DNA of 64,000 nucleotides from Sweltsa coloradensis (GCA_024449915.1 JAMZAV010000317.1:441501-505500), one strand, 5' to 3'. Numbered from the stretch's first letter, positions 48,761 to 60,413 are shown. Notes: a model not told the origin generated them from the letters alone. Translations and numbers: made by a program.

Positions 48761-50352
48761 GACACACAACACATAATCAAAACAAAAATGCAAAAAACTT
48801 GAGTTTCTTAGACAACACTATTCTTAAGAGCGACCCTGTATTTTTTTGGGAAAGAAATTATTTCGCCGCCCCTTCATTGAGCGGAAAAAAGTAGTCTTGT
48901 AGCCTGTCAAAACCCTTTAAAGTTGAAAGGCGCGCGCGGTCAAACGTTGTCGAGAGGAGGCCCACTCTTTCAACACAATAGAAAAACAAATTTTTTTGTG
49001 TGGTTTTTTTGGGAGTTCTATTTGGAACGTAGACCCGCGTTATCCAAGTGGTTTGGTCCCGGGTTTTTACCCAAGGTATAAATTTGGACACGATCGGCCC
49101 CCGTTTGTAAATTTAGTTTCTTTTTAGGGATTTAGTAATGACACAAATTCAAGAACTGGGAATTTTTTCTAGCATTGTAGACGAAAATTGGTCTAGTTTC
49201 AATTTCATTTTTTTTCATAAACAAATACAGAAAGCTTTAAATTCTGAGTTCCCCTACCTTCAAAAGAGCTCGGTGGGCTTTAACGGAGAAGGGGCTTCTT
49301 GTTGGGTTCCATTCTAAGAACTTAGGAAAATTGTCTTTAACTATCTGTATATTCTAAAAAAATTTAAAAAGGGGGTTTAAAAAAAATTTTTTAGAAAAAT
49401 GTTACTTTACATTATTTTACCATTTTGTTTTTAAAAAGCCAAAGGGATTAAACAAATTGAAACCAAAGAAATACCTCAAAAGTGGGTACAAAATTTAATT
49501 TAAAGATAGAAGATAAAATATGAAAAAAACGGGTAGGGTATATTCAAAAGGGGTGATTACAAAAAAGGTTTGATGGGTTTCCGTCTACTTTTTTTAACAA
49601 TTTTTTCTTTCATTTTTTATGGAAATTGTGAACCCCTTGTTAAGACCAAACCCGGGTTGATCAAAACGATAGGCAATTGAAAATGACAAAAATTAAACAC
49701 TGTTGACAGGCACGTTTTTTTGGAGCTTGCTCTGTTGTTTCCCCCATCTTTTCCAAAATTCGTCTAAAGCTGGGATCTGAATATATCAAATGGGGAAATT
49801 AGTTTGTTAGTAAAAAACGACCCTTTTCCCTTAAAGTAAAATTTGTTGGCTGTAAAGAAAATTTGGGAAATTTAATAATTATTGTTTTAAGGGGTTTGAA
49901 GTTAAGGCTGAGTTGTGTGATGAAATTTGAGCTTTAAGATTGTTATAAAAACGATATAATATTAGTAAATTATTTTTGTAAAGTGTTACTTATTTATTGT
50001 AGTGTTTTGTTCTATGTTTTCGCGGGAATGAATCTTATAATCTATGTATAGAACTACAGTCTACATATTTAAGATTATGTTTCACCTAATTCTTGAAAGT
50101 ACAGGGTGTAAAAAATAAAATGCAACATAAATGTTTTAAAAAATTGAGTTTTTTATTCTTCGAGAAGTCTCATTGAATTATTACTTCTTTACCCCTTCAA
50201 TACGCTCATCCGAGTTCAGCATAATAACATAATATTTTGAAGTGCACATTTCGTACCAGTTTATTTATTAGTTACTTCATTTATTTTGTAACATTTATTA
50301 GTTAATTACTATATTGCGAAGTTACAATACTTAATGTGAGGTTACCACTTAC

Positions 50353-50451
50353 TTTCGGTTTTACCAACAACTTTTAAGTCACAAATTTTTCCCTTTAATT
50401 CCATTTGGTAGTTGGGATTTCCCGGCCAAATGTCCCCCCCGGGCGCGGAAC
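50353..50451 (-). pseudogene. Degraded MIB/HERC2 second-half exon (domain 4)
   Basis: An open 99-bp stretch reads GSAP at its start and KICDLKVV near its end, in the place and phase expected for the second half of domain 4. The donor ACCGAAA/GTAAGT is intact. It is five codons shorter than its 114-bp counterparts, lacks the WDGG turn, and the expected acceptor AG reads TG. It sits where homopolymer noise starts, so either the exon is decaying or the consensus is wrong; the frame stays open, which favours sequence error over an old pseudogene. Confidence 0.5.
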
Positions 50452-50555
50452 CAGCGTCTCCCTCGTCCCGGGGTTTTTCTTTTAAAGAACAAGAGCCATT
50501 ATAAGACAGGCTGCACTTCCCTTCGCTGCCTCGACCTTCAGCCTTGACCTCTCAC

Positions 50556-50696
50556 CTATGACTGTCCCCTGTGTCCCCGGCGTCCCGTCCTGGTTATCCC
50601 ACTCCCAGTCCTTGCCCCTCACCACCCTCGCACCCACCACCATCTTAGCGGACATCTCGCTGCAGCTAGGCTCTTCGCTGGACACGAGGCTAGGAC
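50556..50696 (-). CDS. MIB/HERC2 domain, first-half exon (domain 4)
   Basis: This 141-bp exon has the core [14 protein letters not shown]. The acceptor is TGTGTCCAG, preceded by GATAACGTGTTG, a flank that also occurs in related form just upstream of the first array copy near 48,765. The donor is ATAG/GTGAGA. This is the last clean single-copy first-half exon before the array and, judged by its flank, the likely closest relative of the array founder. Confidence 0.78.
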
Positions 50697-50789
50697 CTGG
50701 ACACACAACACGTTATCACCTTTCTTGCTGGTCAGGAAGTGACATCTCGAGCCATCTACAATGTTATCGGTAAACAAACATTTAAAATA

Positions 50790-51300
50790 ATAGGGTGGGA
50801 AAATAACGAGGCGAACGAAAAATTTCCTTTCCCCCTACCTGAAGAAAAAAAAATTTGGAATGTTTTTTTTTTTCCCCTTTTTTTTTTATTTTTTTTTTGT
50901 CTGTTTTAAAACCCCTTCCCGGCCCAAAATGATGCTCCAATTGCGATGGGGAAATTTTTTGGAGGCCTTTGAAAAACTCTGAGCTTTGATTTGCCACTTT
51001 TTTTTTTTTGTGCAAACGAAAAAATTTTTTCTCATGAAAATCGCAATTTTATTATTGTTTTCGTTTTTTTTTAAAATATCTTCGACTTAAACATCTTTTA
51101 TTGCAATTTATTTTATTCACAGCACCTTAAATTTTTTGAATTTTTTATATTGGTGTGAAAATTTTAGCGCAATCGAAAAAAAAAATTTCTATGAAAAACG
51201 CAATGTTACGCCCTTTTTTCCCTTTTTTTAAAAAAAAAGCTAAACCAACAAAAGGGGCCGGGAAAAAACGTTTTCGAAGCTTTTCCCAGTAGGTATTAAA
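50790..51300 (+). mobile_element. Noisy family A Helentron-like fragment
   Basis: Starts near GAGGCGAACGAAAA and contains GGAATG, CTCCAATTGCGATG, GGAGGCCTT and AAAATCGCAATTTTA in the order seen at 55,851-56,110, with long homopolymer runs. The 3' terminus is not recognised. Confidence 0.45.
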
Positions 51301-51413
51301 AAACGAATTTTAAAATTGAATTGAAGTGTTATCGATTTTATTAATTTAGTTTGGAGGTTCATAATTCCAGGTTTACATTTGTATCGTTCAGTTGCAATAT
51401 AATTTAAACATAC

Positions 51414-51527
51414 TTGTTGCGTTCTGTACTATTTTGAGGTCGCATTTGCCGTCGGCCCCCATTTTGTAGCTGTTCTCTTCTCCTCCGTCCCACTCGACAT
51501 GGTACCAGCCCTTGGTGGGGCTGTTCC
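51414..51527 (-). CDS. MIB/HERC2 domain, second-half exon (domain 3)
   Basis: This 114-bp exon carries [10 protein letters not shown], then [14 protein letters not shown] and QNAT, the C-terminal half of the MIB/HERC2 fold. The acceptor is CTTGTTACAG and the donor ACAA/GTATGT, phase 1 at both ends. The sequence here is clean although the next few hundred bases downstream on the minus strand are noisy. It pairs with the first half at 57,658-57,798. Confidence 0.8.
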
Positions 51528-51984
51528 CTGTAACAAGACAAGGGAACGTTTGAACCGCTGCTCCCCAGATAGTGTGCAAAGCGTGCGCCCATGTGCACCG
51601 TGCTAATTATTGTTGTCTTGTCATTCGTTATAACCAAGGTTCCCTAGATTTCCGCTAGGCTTCGCTGCCGCGCACAGGCCGATGGCCAACATAGAGATAC
51701 CATACTGTTAGTACCTAGAGTCCCTACTCCCATCCGCCGAGCATAGGCCGCCATCGGCAATTTGAACGAGCAAAGATGTCTTCTGAGTGTGGCATGGCAG
51801 CGCGGAATTCAAACTGGCGGTTGTAGTTTTAACGTACTGAACAGTATATTAATCGCCTTGGATACTGATCTTTTCAATGTTTAATCATATAATTTATAAA
51901 TAAATGAAACATTGTAATGGGTTGTTTATAGTCATTACTCATTATAGGCACTGTAGCAAAGATTACACTATGTGACAATAACTT

Positions 51985-52013
51985 CTCCCCTCCCCCCCCC
52001 CCCCCCCCCCCCC
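51985..52013 (+). repeat. Poly-C tract
   Basis: About 27 C bases with one A near the end, at the inner edge of the left arm of the foldback element. The matching position in the right arm is a short G-rich run. Confidence 0.8.
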
Positions 52014-52054
52014 ACCCATAGGTTAGGCATGTCTTGTAATTTTTACGCGATAAA

Positions 52055-52316
52055 TGTATGGACAGTGCGAACACCCGCGGATCAACGCCAGAATCAACAA
52101 GGCCGATTCAGAACAACTTTGAATTTACTATGTGCCTCGTTACTAGGACGGCTCCAAAGTCACCGTTCACAAATTCCGAAGCCAAGAACTGATGGACTTA
52201 AGTCCTAATCAGAAGTTTAAAAACTTCTGTCTATAACGGGAATCGAACCCTGGACCTTCTGCATTTGAAGTAGAGACGCTAACCACACGACCAACGAGCC
52301 ACACTATACCATTGTG
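52055..52316 (-). mobile_element. tRNA-derived SINE, family S1, second copy
   Basis: Minus-strand copy with the same head (TCGTTGGTCGTGTGGTTAGC), box GGGTTCGATTCCC and body as 35,279-35,538. It is inserted between the arms of the foldback element 51,627-53,021. Confidence 0.75.
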
Positions 52317-52481
52317 GAGATTTGTATTATGTTCATACATCTCGAAAATCATTTGCAAAATTAATTTGTTTTTTTAATTCTCAATTTCATTAATCGGGAA
52401 ACACTCCCGTAGGTATAATAGATTTTATAATAATCATCTAAAATGCACAAACAATACAGATGTTAAGAAGTTAACCATACC

Positions 52482-52551
52482 GGTAGCTTAGGGGTAAAGC
52501 ACTCGATCGGCAATCGGGAGACCGGGGTTCGATACTCCGCTATGATGGATT
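52482..52551 (+). mobile_element. tRNA-like SINE head, S3-type tail
   Basis: TAGCTTAGGGGTAAAGCACTC forms the D-arm region. A 5-bp anticodon stem encloses TCGGCAA and box B is GGGGTTCGATACTCC. GATTTTGTAATTTCTG follows. C at position 33 of the loop and the SINE tail argue against a working tRNA. Confidence 0.5.
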
Positions 52552-53239
52552 TTGTAATTTCTGAGTTGATCTACATAGAATGTTTTTTTTTAATTATTTA
52601 TATCTGACATAGTTATTAATGTGTAAAGTTATTATTTTAATATCTTCATCGACTTTTTTTATTCTTATAGTATTTCAAATTTACTATTTTTATGATCTTG
52701 GGGGGAGGGAAGTTATTGTCACATAGTGTAATCTTTGCTACAGTGCCCGTAATGACAATAAACAACACATTACAATCTTTTATTAAAATATTATATGATT
52801 CAACATTGAAAAGATCAGTATCCATTATCCAAACTACAACCGCCAGTTTGAATTCCGCGCTGCCATGCCACACTCGGAAGACATCTTTGCTCGTTCAAAT
52901 TGCCTTGAATCCCGAACAAGGTGGTGACTCTAGGTACTAATGGTATCTCTATGATGGCCAAGTACTTTGCGAGTTCGCAAAACCTCCGCCAGGAGTAGAT
53001 ACAGGGGACCTTGGTTATAACCGTCCACTAGAGCACTAAAACACACACTCCAACGAACAATTTTGCTTTTATTGTTTCTCTTGAACGAATTTTAGTATAT
53101 CCAACAATTATTTGGCCTATATTAGAATCTGGTTCTTTCTCCAGTTAATTTCCTATAGTATAATAGGCAGTGCAATCTGCTCTACACACGTTATTAACAA
53201 TGTATTAAGAGACTAAGAAATGGACAGAATTAAATTGGT

Positions 53240-53311
53240 GGGTGCGTAGCTCAGTTGGTAAGAGCATGGCCCGGACAGCCAAGGTCCCAGGTTCGATTCC
53301 CGGTGTAGGCA
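53240..53311 (+). mobile_element. tRNA-like sequence (SINE head)
   Basis: GCGTAGCTCAGTTGGTAAG (A box) and CAGGTTCGATTCCCGG (B box) sit about 35 bases apart, but the acceptor stem pairs poorly. Probably a pol III promoter of a SINE rather than a tRNA gene. Confidence 0.45.
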
Positions 53312-54290
53312 TAAGCATATAGTCCATGAGAGAGCTAATCCCCCCAGAGTGGAAGGTTTTAAAGTGGTTTTGAGAAGCTTTATATTACATTTTTGATTTT
53401 AACTTGTTAACCATCATGACTTTGGTGGTTGTACCCACCAGGGGTGACCAAACATTTTTGTCCCAAACGTAAAAATATTTATTCAGAGCCAAGTATACGC
53501 AAATGGCCTGGTTTTTCTTCATTTATCATTTCAATTAAATATCGCAAATTTTAGAAACAAATTTTAGGGAAATATCATTACTATATCCGGAGATAGCACC
53601 CTTTGTTGTTTTGGACAACATGAGAATTTTTTATCTAATTTGAGCATTTGACTATTCTAATGAAATGTCTTGATGAGTAGATTAAACAATAATCATAATA
53701 ATTACATGCTCATCATGCATTTTGGGTCAAAATCGTAAAAACAAACACACAAAAAACACAAAAAACACAAAAAAAACTCGCTGTGGGAAGCCGCACACAC
53801 AAAATCTTTTACTGACATCATTTTAGTAGACCGTGAACCGCTGTCCAAATAAATGATGTTATAATATTATTATTTTCTATATTTTCCTGCTTAGTATTTT
53901 TTATACCTACTACAGGTAGAGTAAACGACACGATTACAAGTGTAAACGAAAGGTATAATGAAGATAGGGTTGCATCTTAGTTTTAAACTTTATACAATAT
54001 TTAAATGTCTAGTTACATGATTAAGATAATTTCTCGTGTTCTATAATCTATACTCAATGATAATGTGCAGCATTTAAAAAAAATTAAAAATAATAAAAAA
54101 AATTTAAAATAACAGACAATCCCATATTGTATACCTACAAATACATTCACCTTGGAAACCCATGGTCGGTACCCACACCCACCAACATATTGAGCCTTAA
54201 CAAGACACATCTAAAGCATATCAGCTATAGTGATTATGATTGTTAATTTGTTCTTGCTACACCAACCAAAGTGGATTAATTCGGTCATAA

Positions 54291-54630
54291 ATGGAATTCA
54301 ATTTAATGCTGCTAGATATAAGATTTAGATTTGTCATCCTTTGTACAATCCTGGAAAGTAAAATAATTAGTTTTATATGAGACCAGAAGTCAACGCAAAA
54401 TATCAATATTTGGTTCATTTACGAGCAAAATTAGTAATTTTTTATTTTTACGGTCAAAAATGGAATTCAATTTAATGCTGCTTGATTAAAGATATAGATT
54501 TGTCATCCTATGTACAACCCTGGAAAGTAAAATAATTAGTTTAATATGAGACCAGAAGTCGACGCAAAATATCTATATTTGGTTCATTTACGAGCAAAAT
54601 TAGTAATTTGTAATTTTTTACGAGGTAAAA
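54291..54630 (+). repeat. Two-copy 169-bp tandem repeat
   Basis: GGAATTCAATTTAATGCTGCT starts copies at 54,293 and 54,462; both run through GAGACCAGAAGTC to TTACGAGCAAAATTAGTAA. Confidence 0.85.
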
Positions 54631-54639
54631 TTAAATTAC

Positions 54640-55575
54640 TTCTGGTGGGTGTATCCACCAAAGTCATGGCAGCTTAGAAGCTTATATATAAACTCAATGT
54701 ATGAAAGTACCTTAAATTACCTTTAGACTATCCGCCCTGCGTAGGGGGAGTTTTACAAAGACCGCTTACGATCGAAATTTATTATTTTTCATTTTAACAG
54801 TGGTTACTTTGGTCGCTCCTGGTGGTTACACCCACCAAAACCGTGACGGATAACAAAAGGAAATCAGAAGTCAATAAATAAAAGTACCTAAAACCATCCT
54901 CAGACCTTCCGGTCCAGGTGTATAGGAAAGTCCATTTATGATAGAAATCGACAGATATTTATTTTTACGATGGGTACTTCGGTCATCTCTGGTGGGTACA
55001 CCCATCAAAACCATAATGTTTTACAAACAGAAACCTTTACAAATATAACTAGTACCTTAAACCACCCTCATACTTTCCGCCCTGCGTAGGGGAAGGTCTA
55101 TGAAGGCACCTCTACGACTGAAATGTATTATTTTTCATTTTTACAGTAAGTACTCTGGTCACCCCTGGTGGGTACACCCAAAAAAACCGTGACAGATAAC
55201 AAGTGGAAATTAAAATTCGATATAATATAGAAGTACCTTAAACCACCCTTAGAGTTAGACCTTCGGTCCAGTTGTGTGGCAGGTTTAGGGAAGTCCATTT
55301 ACGATCGAAATTGAAAATTCTTTATTTTTTCGGTGGGTTCTTTGGTCATCCTTAGTGAGTACACCCACACAAACCATGATGTCTTACAAGCTAAACTCAA
55401 ATTTAATATATTAAAGTACGTCAAACAACCCTTAGACCTTCCGCCCTGCGTAGGGGGAGGTTTATGAAGGCCCCATTACCACCGAAAATAATTATTTTTT
55501 ATTTTTTCATTGGGTATTTTGGTCACCCCTGGTGGGTACTCCTACCAAAACCACCCTCAGACCTTCCGTTCCAAG
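54640..55575 (+). repeat. About 177-bp tandem repeat with a palindromic box, six copies
   Basis: GGTGGGTACACCCACC-type palindromes recur at 54,644, 54,821, 54,991, 55,167, 55,354 and 55,531. Units alternate between a GACCTTCCG-plus-TCCAG form and a CCGCCCTGCGTAGGGG form, suggesting a dimeric higher-order unit. It lies in the intron between MIB/HERC2 exons of domain 3. Confidence 0.8.
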
Positions 55576-55850
55576 GGAGAGAGGTATTGCTACAGTTGCC
55601 TCAAGGTCTAATAGGTTAGATAGTAGACAGTATCGTCTCGAACAACCGTGTCTTGTCCTTCTCTTCGACTAATTTGTTTCATTTTACAGTAGAGTGTTGC
55701 TAGTAGTTGTCATTGGGGGAACTGTCAACAATCAAAAGTTATTGCATAGACATGCAGATAATGAGGTCACATAACTGGATAACATATGCCTCTGATGAAA
55801 TTTATCTTATTAAATAATATTTAAGTTGACATGTTGATTATTGGATGAGC

Positions 55851-56623
55851 GTAGCGAGCGTAGCGAGCGAAGCGAAGAATCCATTTCACTACACTGGAGA
55901 AAAAAATCCGGAATGTTTTTTTTTTTTCCTTCTTTCTTTTTTTTTTTTCTGTATTTTTGTGTGTTTGTCAGCACGATTCCGGCTAAACCGATACTCCGTT
56001 TGCGATGAAATTTTATGGAGGCCTTCGAAATCTCTGAACTTAGAACTGCCACGTTTTTTAGCGCAATCAAAAAATTATTTCTTATGAAAATCGCAATTTT
56101 ACGATTTTTTTCGATTTTTTGAAAATTTATTTTACTTATAACACCTACATGCTTAATCCGATTTTCATGATTTTTTCACAGAACCTTAATTTTATGAATT
56201 AAGATATCCGTGTGAAATTTGAGCGCAATCGAAAAATTATTTTTCATGAAAATATAAATTTTGTGGGTTTTTTCTTTTTTTAAAATAATTTTTTACTTAT
56301 AACACCTACATGCTTTATTTTATTGTAATACTTTTTTCACAGAACCTTAATTTTATGAATTTATATATTTGTGTGAAATTTGAGCGCAATGAATAATTAT
56401 TTCTTATAAAAATCGCAATTTTTTTTTTTTCTTATTCATACGATTAATTAAAAAAATTAAAAATTAAAGTTTATTTTTTATTTAATTTAATTTAGTTTAA
56501 AAAAAATCTTCAACTTAGTACTAATTTTTTCACAGAACAACAGAAAATCCGCATAACACATGGCAGCTCAATGCACCAATTACGCTCATCCAACAACGCG
56601 GCGGGACTTAAGCGTTTTCCTAG
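55851..56623 (+). mobile_element. Helentron-like non-autonomous element, family A
   Basis: It begins TTGGATGAGCG and carries the inverse CGCTCATCCAA about 40 bases before the end. The last bases form a short hairpin (AACGC...GCGTT) followed by TTTTCCTAG and a T. An asymmetric terminal repeat with a hairpin only at the 3' end is the known structure of Helentrons/Helitron2. No Rep/helicase coding is present. Confidence 0.6.
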
Positions 56624-56757
56624 TTTTAATTTCATGTACAATTTTTTTATACAATATATTAATTTCTGACTCGTTAATTCCCTGTCTGTACAGTAAATGA
56701 AAAGCTGACATCATTAAAAGTCCAACCAAATTTGCAAAACTTCTCAGAATCTTATTA

Positions 56758-57583
56758 TTGGATGAGCGAAGCGAAGACTTCAATTTCACCGACCCCCCAA
56801 AAAATTTAGCTCCGTTGTTTTTTGTTTTTTTTTTGTTTTTTTTTCGTCTGTTTGTTCGCTCTCTACCGGGCAAACGGCATATGCGATCTTGATGAAAATT
56901 TGACACGACCTTCGTTTTCTCTGAACTTAGACTTGCCACGTTTTTGGGTACAATCGAAGAAATATTTCTCATGAATATCGTACTTTTACGATTTTTTTCG
57001 ATTTTTAGTGCGATATTTTCGTGCCATTTGGGCCAATTCTGACCAAACGGGTGGGGCTACAACGTTCATATTTCACATGGACATTAAGATAATGGTGATG
57101 TATTGCTTTCTGAAAGAAAAAGTTGAAAAAGTTAGCCAGAATCGAGAGAAATAAAGCTTTTAATATACGTTTTTTGACTTTTTGTGCGATATTTTCGTGC
57201 CATTTGGGCCAATTCTGACCAAACGGGTGGGGCTACAACTTTTCATATTATACATGGACATTAAGGTTATGGTTATGTAGTACCTTTTGAAAGAAAAAGT
57301 GGAAAAATTTAGCCAGAATCCATAGAAATAAAGCTTTTAATACAAGTTTTTTACGGTAAATAATACCAATTGACAAGAAACAAAAGAAACTTGACAACAT
57401 TCACCCAGGGTCCACTAGATACTTATGCTAAGCAGCAGCTGTTAGGTATCTAGTGGACCCTGCATTCACCTACAATGAGTAGGCAGCAAAACAAAGCACT
57501 TGCAAAAGTAAAGATATCCCACGCAAACTAAAACCTTTAAAAAGCTCATCCATCAACGCGGCGGGACTTTAGCGTTTTCCTAG
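56758..57583 (+). mobile_element. Helentron-like non-autonomous element, family B
   Basis: Same termini as the element at 55,851 (TTGGATGAGCG; GCTCATCC; AACGC...GCGTT; CCTAG). The interior differs and contains CAAACGGCATATGCGATC and repeated ATTCTGACCAAACGGGTGG blocks at about 57,040 and 57,215. Confidence 0.6.
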
Positions 57584-57657
57584 TAACAACAATGGATCAA
57601 GCAGGAGGCTGGATACTTATCTAAAAAAAGGACTATCTAGTAACGTCGAATACTCAC

Positions 57658-57798
57658 TTGTGACTGTCCCCTGTGTCCCCGCCTTCCCGTCCTGGTCCTC
57701 CCAACTCCAGTCCTTCCCCCTCACGACCTTGGTCCCGACCTCCATCATGGCAGCCATGTCGCTGCAACTCAGCTCCTTGCTGGGCTCGACGCTAGGAC
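57658..57798 (-). CDS. MIB/HERC2 domain, first-half exon (domain 3)
   Basis: This 141-bp exon has a diverged first-half sequence: VVRGKDWSWEDQDG preceded by CSDMAAMMEVGTK. The acceptor is CGTGTCCAG and the donor is CACAA/GTGAGT, phase 1-1. Its different core suggests it is older than the domain 1/domain 2 pair. The following intron runs about 6.1 kb to the exon at 51,527 and is full of Helentron-like elements, a 177-bp tandem repeat and a foldback element. Confidence 0.8.
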
Positions 57799-57909
57799 CT
57801 GGACACGATTATCATAATAGCAGAGAAATGTGGTTGGTCAGTTGGTCTGGTATAAATGTATCTTACATTACTCGAATACTATTGATTAATTCATATTCAA
57901 TACAATGTT

Positions 57910-58060
57910 GGCTTGAGACTTAAGCGCAAGACTTTAATTCGGGATGACCCGGGTTCAAACCCGCCGAGAACGTCAATCATGACTGAAGAGAGTATAGTAC
58001 ATGCGTTTTAGGCAAATTGCTGTTCGCTCGGCCGACTAACACCACAGGTGTTTGAAATTT
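57910..58060 (+). mobile_element. tRNA-derived SINE fragment, S2-related
   Basis: TTGGCTTGAGACTTAAGCGC, then CCGGGTTCAAACCCG and CATGACTGAAGAG, resembling the S2 head and start of body. Confidence 0.45.
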
Positions 58061-58384
58061 TGAACATATGTCACGAAAGTGGAAATATAGGACTCTGCAC
58101 TTACACATTTCTATGATTAGTTTTAAATAATTTAATAAAAATAAATTATTTTTCACGATTTTCGATGCTGTTAAAAAGTTCAAATTGACTATGTTCGTGA
58201 TATTTTTCCTGCCTAAGACAAATTTGGAAAATCTATGATTGTAGGACTGTCCATGTATGCTTTATTGACAACTTTGCAAAGTTTCATATACGTCGGATGC
58301 TTCCTGGCCGAGCGAAGAGCTATGTGCCAACTGCCAAATGTGTCCTATTCCCTCTTAGGTGTGTTTTACTCTTCTCATAGGTAA

Positions 58385-58625
58385 TTACCTTCCCAGAGTG
58401 CAATTCATGATCCTCATTAGCTGTCTAGGAATTTAGGTTACTGCGCATTTTGAAATTCGAACAATTGTGAAGAAAATGTCTGGGACCTTATCCTTTGTAT
58501 TCGCAATAACGACTTTATAAAAACTCGTAATTAATTTTCAGTCCGGAATGCTGGTGAGGGGAGAGGAATTAAACGCGAGACCTCCGCAATAAGAGTCAAG
58601 CGCTTTACGCATCAGTCAACTCAAT
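58385..58625 (-). mobile_element. tRNA-derived SINE, family S2, decayed
   Basis: Minus-strand tRNA-like head (GTTGACTGATGCGTAAAGCG; degenerate box B) and the shared GTGCAATTCATG segment. Box B has lost its GGTTC core. Confidence 0.5.
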
Positions 58626-59264
58626 ACTTTCATTTCAAATAAAAGTTACTATTCTCTATATGAATTCCTCCAAGCCATGACCGATGCTAGTCCCACAACC
58701 AGTTGCAACCACATTATATCTCATCAGTGAGACTGTCTAACTACTTAATTTATTCTACTCAATTTTATATTTTTAATTTAGTTTCAGTAATAGTCGTACA
58801 TTTTTGTAAATTTTATTATTTGTAAAGTTTATGTTAATATTAGAAAATATTGATTTTACTGTCTCTATCTACCTCTCTCAAGAGGATCTAGATTAACTCA
58901 AACTAAAGTTAACTGTAGGTATAAAACCGTGCGGTTACCTCTTTGCTTTCAGATGGAATAGCATCGATGAAGTGTGCGGTAAGTGCAATGTGCATTATGT
59001 CTCAACTGTAATTTATCCTACTAAGTCAGTGTTTAAATGTTTCGACCAATGCCCGCTCTGTACGGGTTAGGCAGTCTCTTACAGACGGGTTGTCAAAAAA
59101 CAAACTAATCTGTTCCACATGAGCAAAATAAATAAGGGTGGGCAAGCGGTGATGTGTTTTCACAAGTATTTTGTTTAATTGGTTAACTTCAGAAACTGGG
59201 TAGCAAGAGACTTATTTTACTGAAACCAATATCGTCCAACAATGTGTTATTTAATCCCCCACAA

Positions 59265-60200
59265 AAATAAAAATTGGTTTTAAAGAAAGGTCAGCCAAGC
59301 TCTCCTTCAAAAGTCTTCGGCTGTGAATGCTGTGAGATATAGAAGTTGAGCTAAGCTTTTCATTCTTTCTCCCTAGTTTCGCATTGAAAAGAAGTAAGAT
59401 CATTTCGCCTGTTGACGAGCGCCAAGCCAACCATTTTCGTGGTAAAAAAGGAAATTTTTTTAAACTCGAAATCATAGAAAAAAAAAATGAAAAGCATTCA
59501 CAAACGAAGACTTTTGGAGGAGAGCTTGGCTGCCGTTTTATACGTGTTTTTGTTTTTGTGGGGGATGTTACATCATTTTGATGTTTGTTTCCTATCAAGG
59601 CGTGATATACTTGTAACCGAACCTTCGAAGAAAGCGGGAAATTTCAAATGTAATTTTCCATCGAAACTCAGCGAGAAGCGATTTTTTTTTTTTTTTACAT
59701 TTTTGGGCCCACGGTACCCTCAAATTTAGTCCCTTGTGTTTTTGGCGTTATATATAAATATAATGGTTACGTAAGAGCATGTTTAAATTCAAGTTTGTAC
59801 AAATTACCACGCCTTATTAATTACGTGTTTTAATTGTCATCCAAAATTTGATTTTCTCCGGTCCCTGTTACCCGATTTTGGTTAAAAAATTTGAACTCAA
59901 AATCATTTTAAAAAATGCTTGGGCATTGAATTTGGTTCATTACGAGAACTCTAAAAAGTCATTGGCTAAGCAATTTTTTTTTATGATTTTGAATTTAAAT
60001 TTTTAACTTTTTTACCACGAAAATGGTTCGCTTGGCACTCGTCAGCAGGTGAAATGATCTTACTTCTTTTCAATGCGAAACAAGGGAGAAAGAATGAAAA
60101 GCTAGGCTTAACTTCTATATCTCACAGCATTCACAGTCGAAGACTTTTGAAGGAGAGCTTGGGCTGCCGTTTTTTTATAATTTTTTTTATTTGTGGGGGT
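59265..60200. mobile_element. Foldback element with about 180-bp inverted arms
   Basis: Arms at about 59,270-59,445 and 60,017-60,195 are inverted copies sharing GCTCTCCTTCAAAAGTCTTC and CATTGAAAAGAAGTAAGATC. A third partial copy of the arm end sits inside at 59,490-59,575. It lies within an intron of the MIB/HERC2 gene. Confidence 0.75.
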
Positions 60201-60413
60201 ATTATCTACTGCAGATGGCACAGGCTTCATGTAGTATGCGGTAAGTGCAATGTCAATGTCAAATTTGTAACAACTCCTAGAACGAAATGAAGATTTTAAA
60301 ATTTACACATATTATTGAACATATTGAGGTAGTCGTGTAAGGAGAGTTTGTGCGTTGAAGTTGAAACCGTGGATTATTCTGTGAAGTAATTTTCAAATTG
60401 TTGTGTAACTTAC

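Larger units (their letters stand above)
41040..51310. other. Region of homopolymer-type sequence noise
   Basis: Runs such as CCCC, GGGG, TTTT and AAAA replace expected bases, most visibly where a known exon copy should be. Short islands (46,955-47,150; 50,556-50,696; 51,414-51,527) are clean. Outside the array and exons, 41,780-43,500 and 48,770-50,350 show no recognisable gene. Confidence 0.6.
51627..53021. mobile_element. Large foldback element with about 350-bp inverted arms
   Basis: Left arm 51,627-52,013 and right arm about 52,690-53,021 are inverted copies, beginning and ending with GTTATAACCAAGG, sharing GCGCGGAATTCAAACTGGCG and the stretch around TAGTGTAATCTTTGC. A long C tract (51,987-52,012) ends the left arm. 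A SINE (52,055-52,316) and a tRNA-like sequence (52,482-52,551) sit between the arms. Confidence 0.8.

Noticed and set aside
53240..53311. Functional tRNA gene
   Set aside because: Both pol III boxes are present but the acceptor stem does not pair well; a SINE head is more likely.
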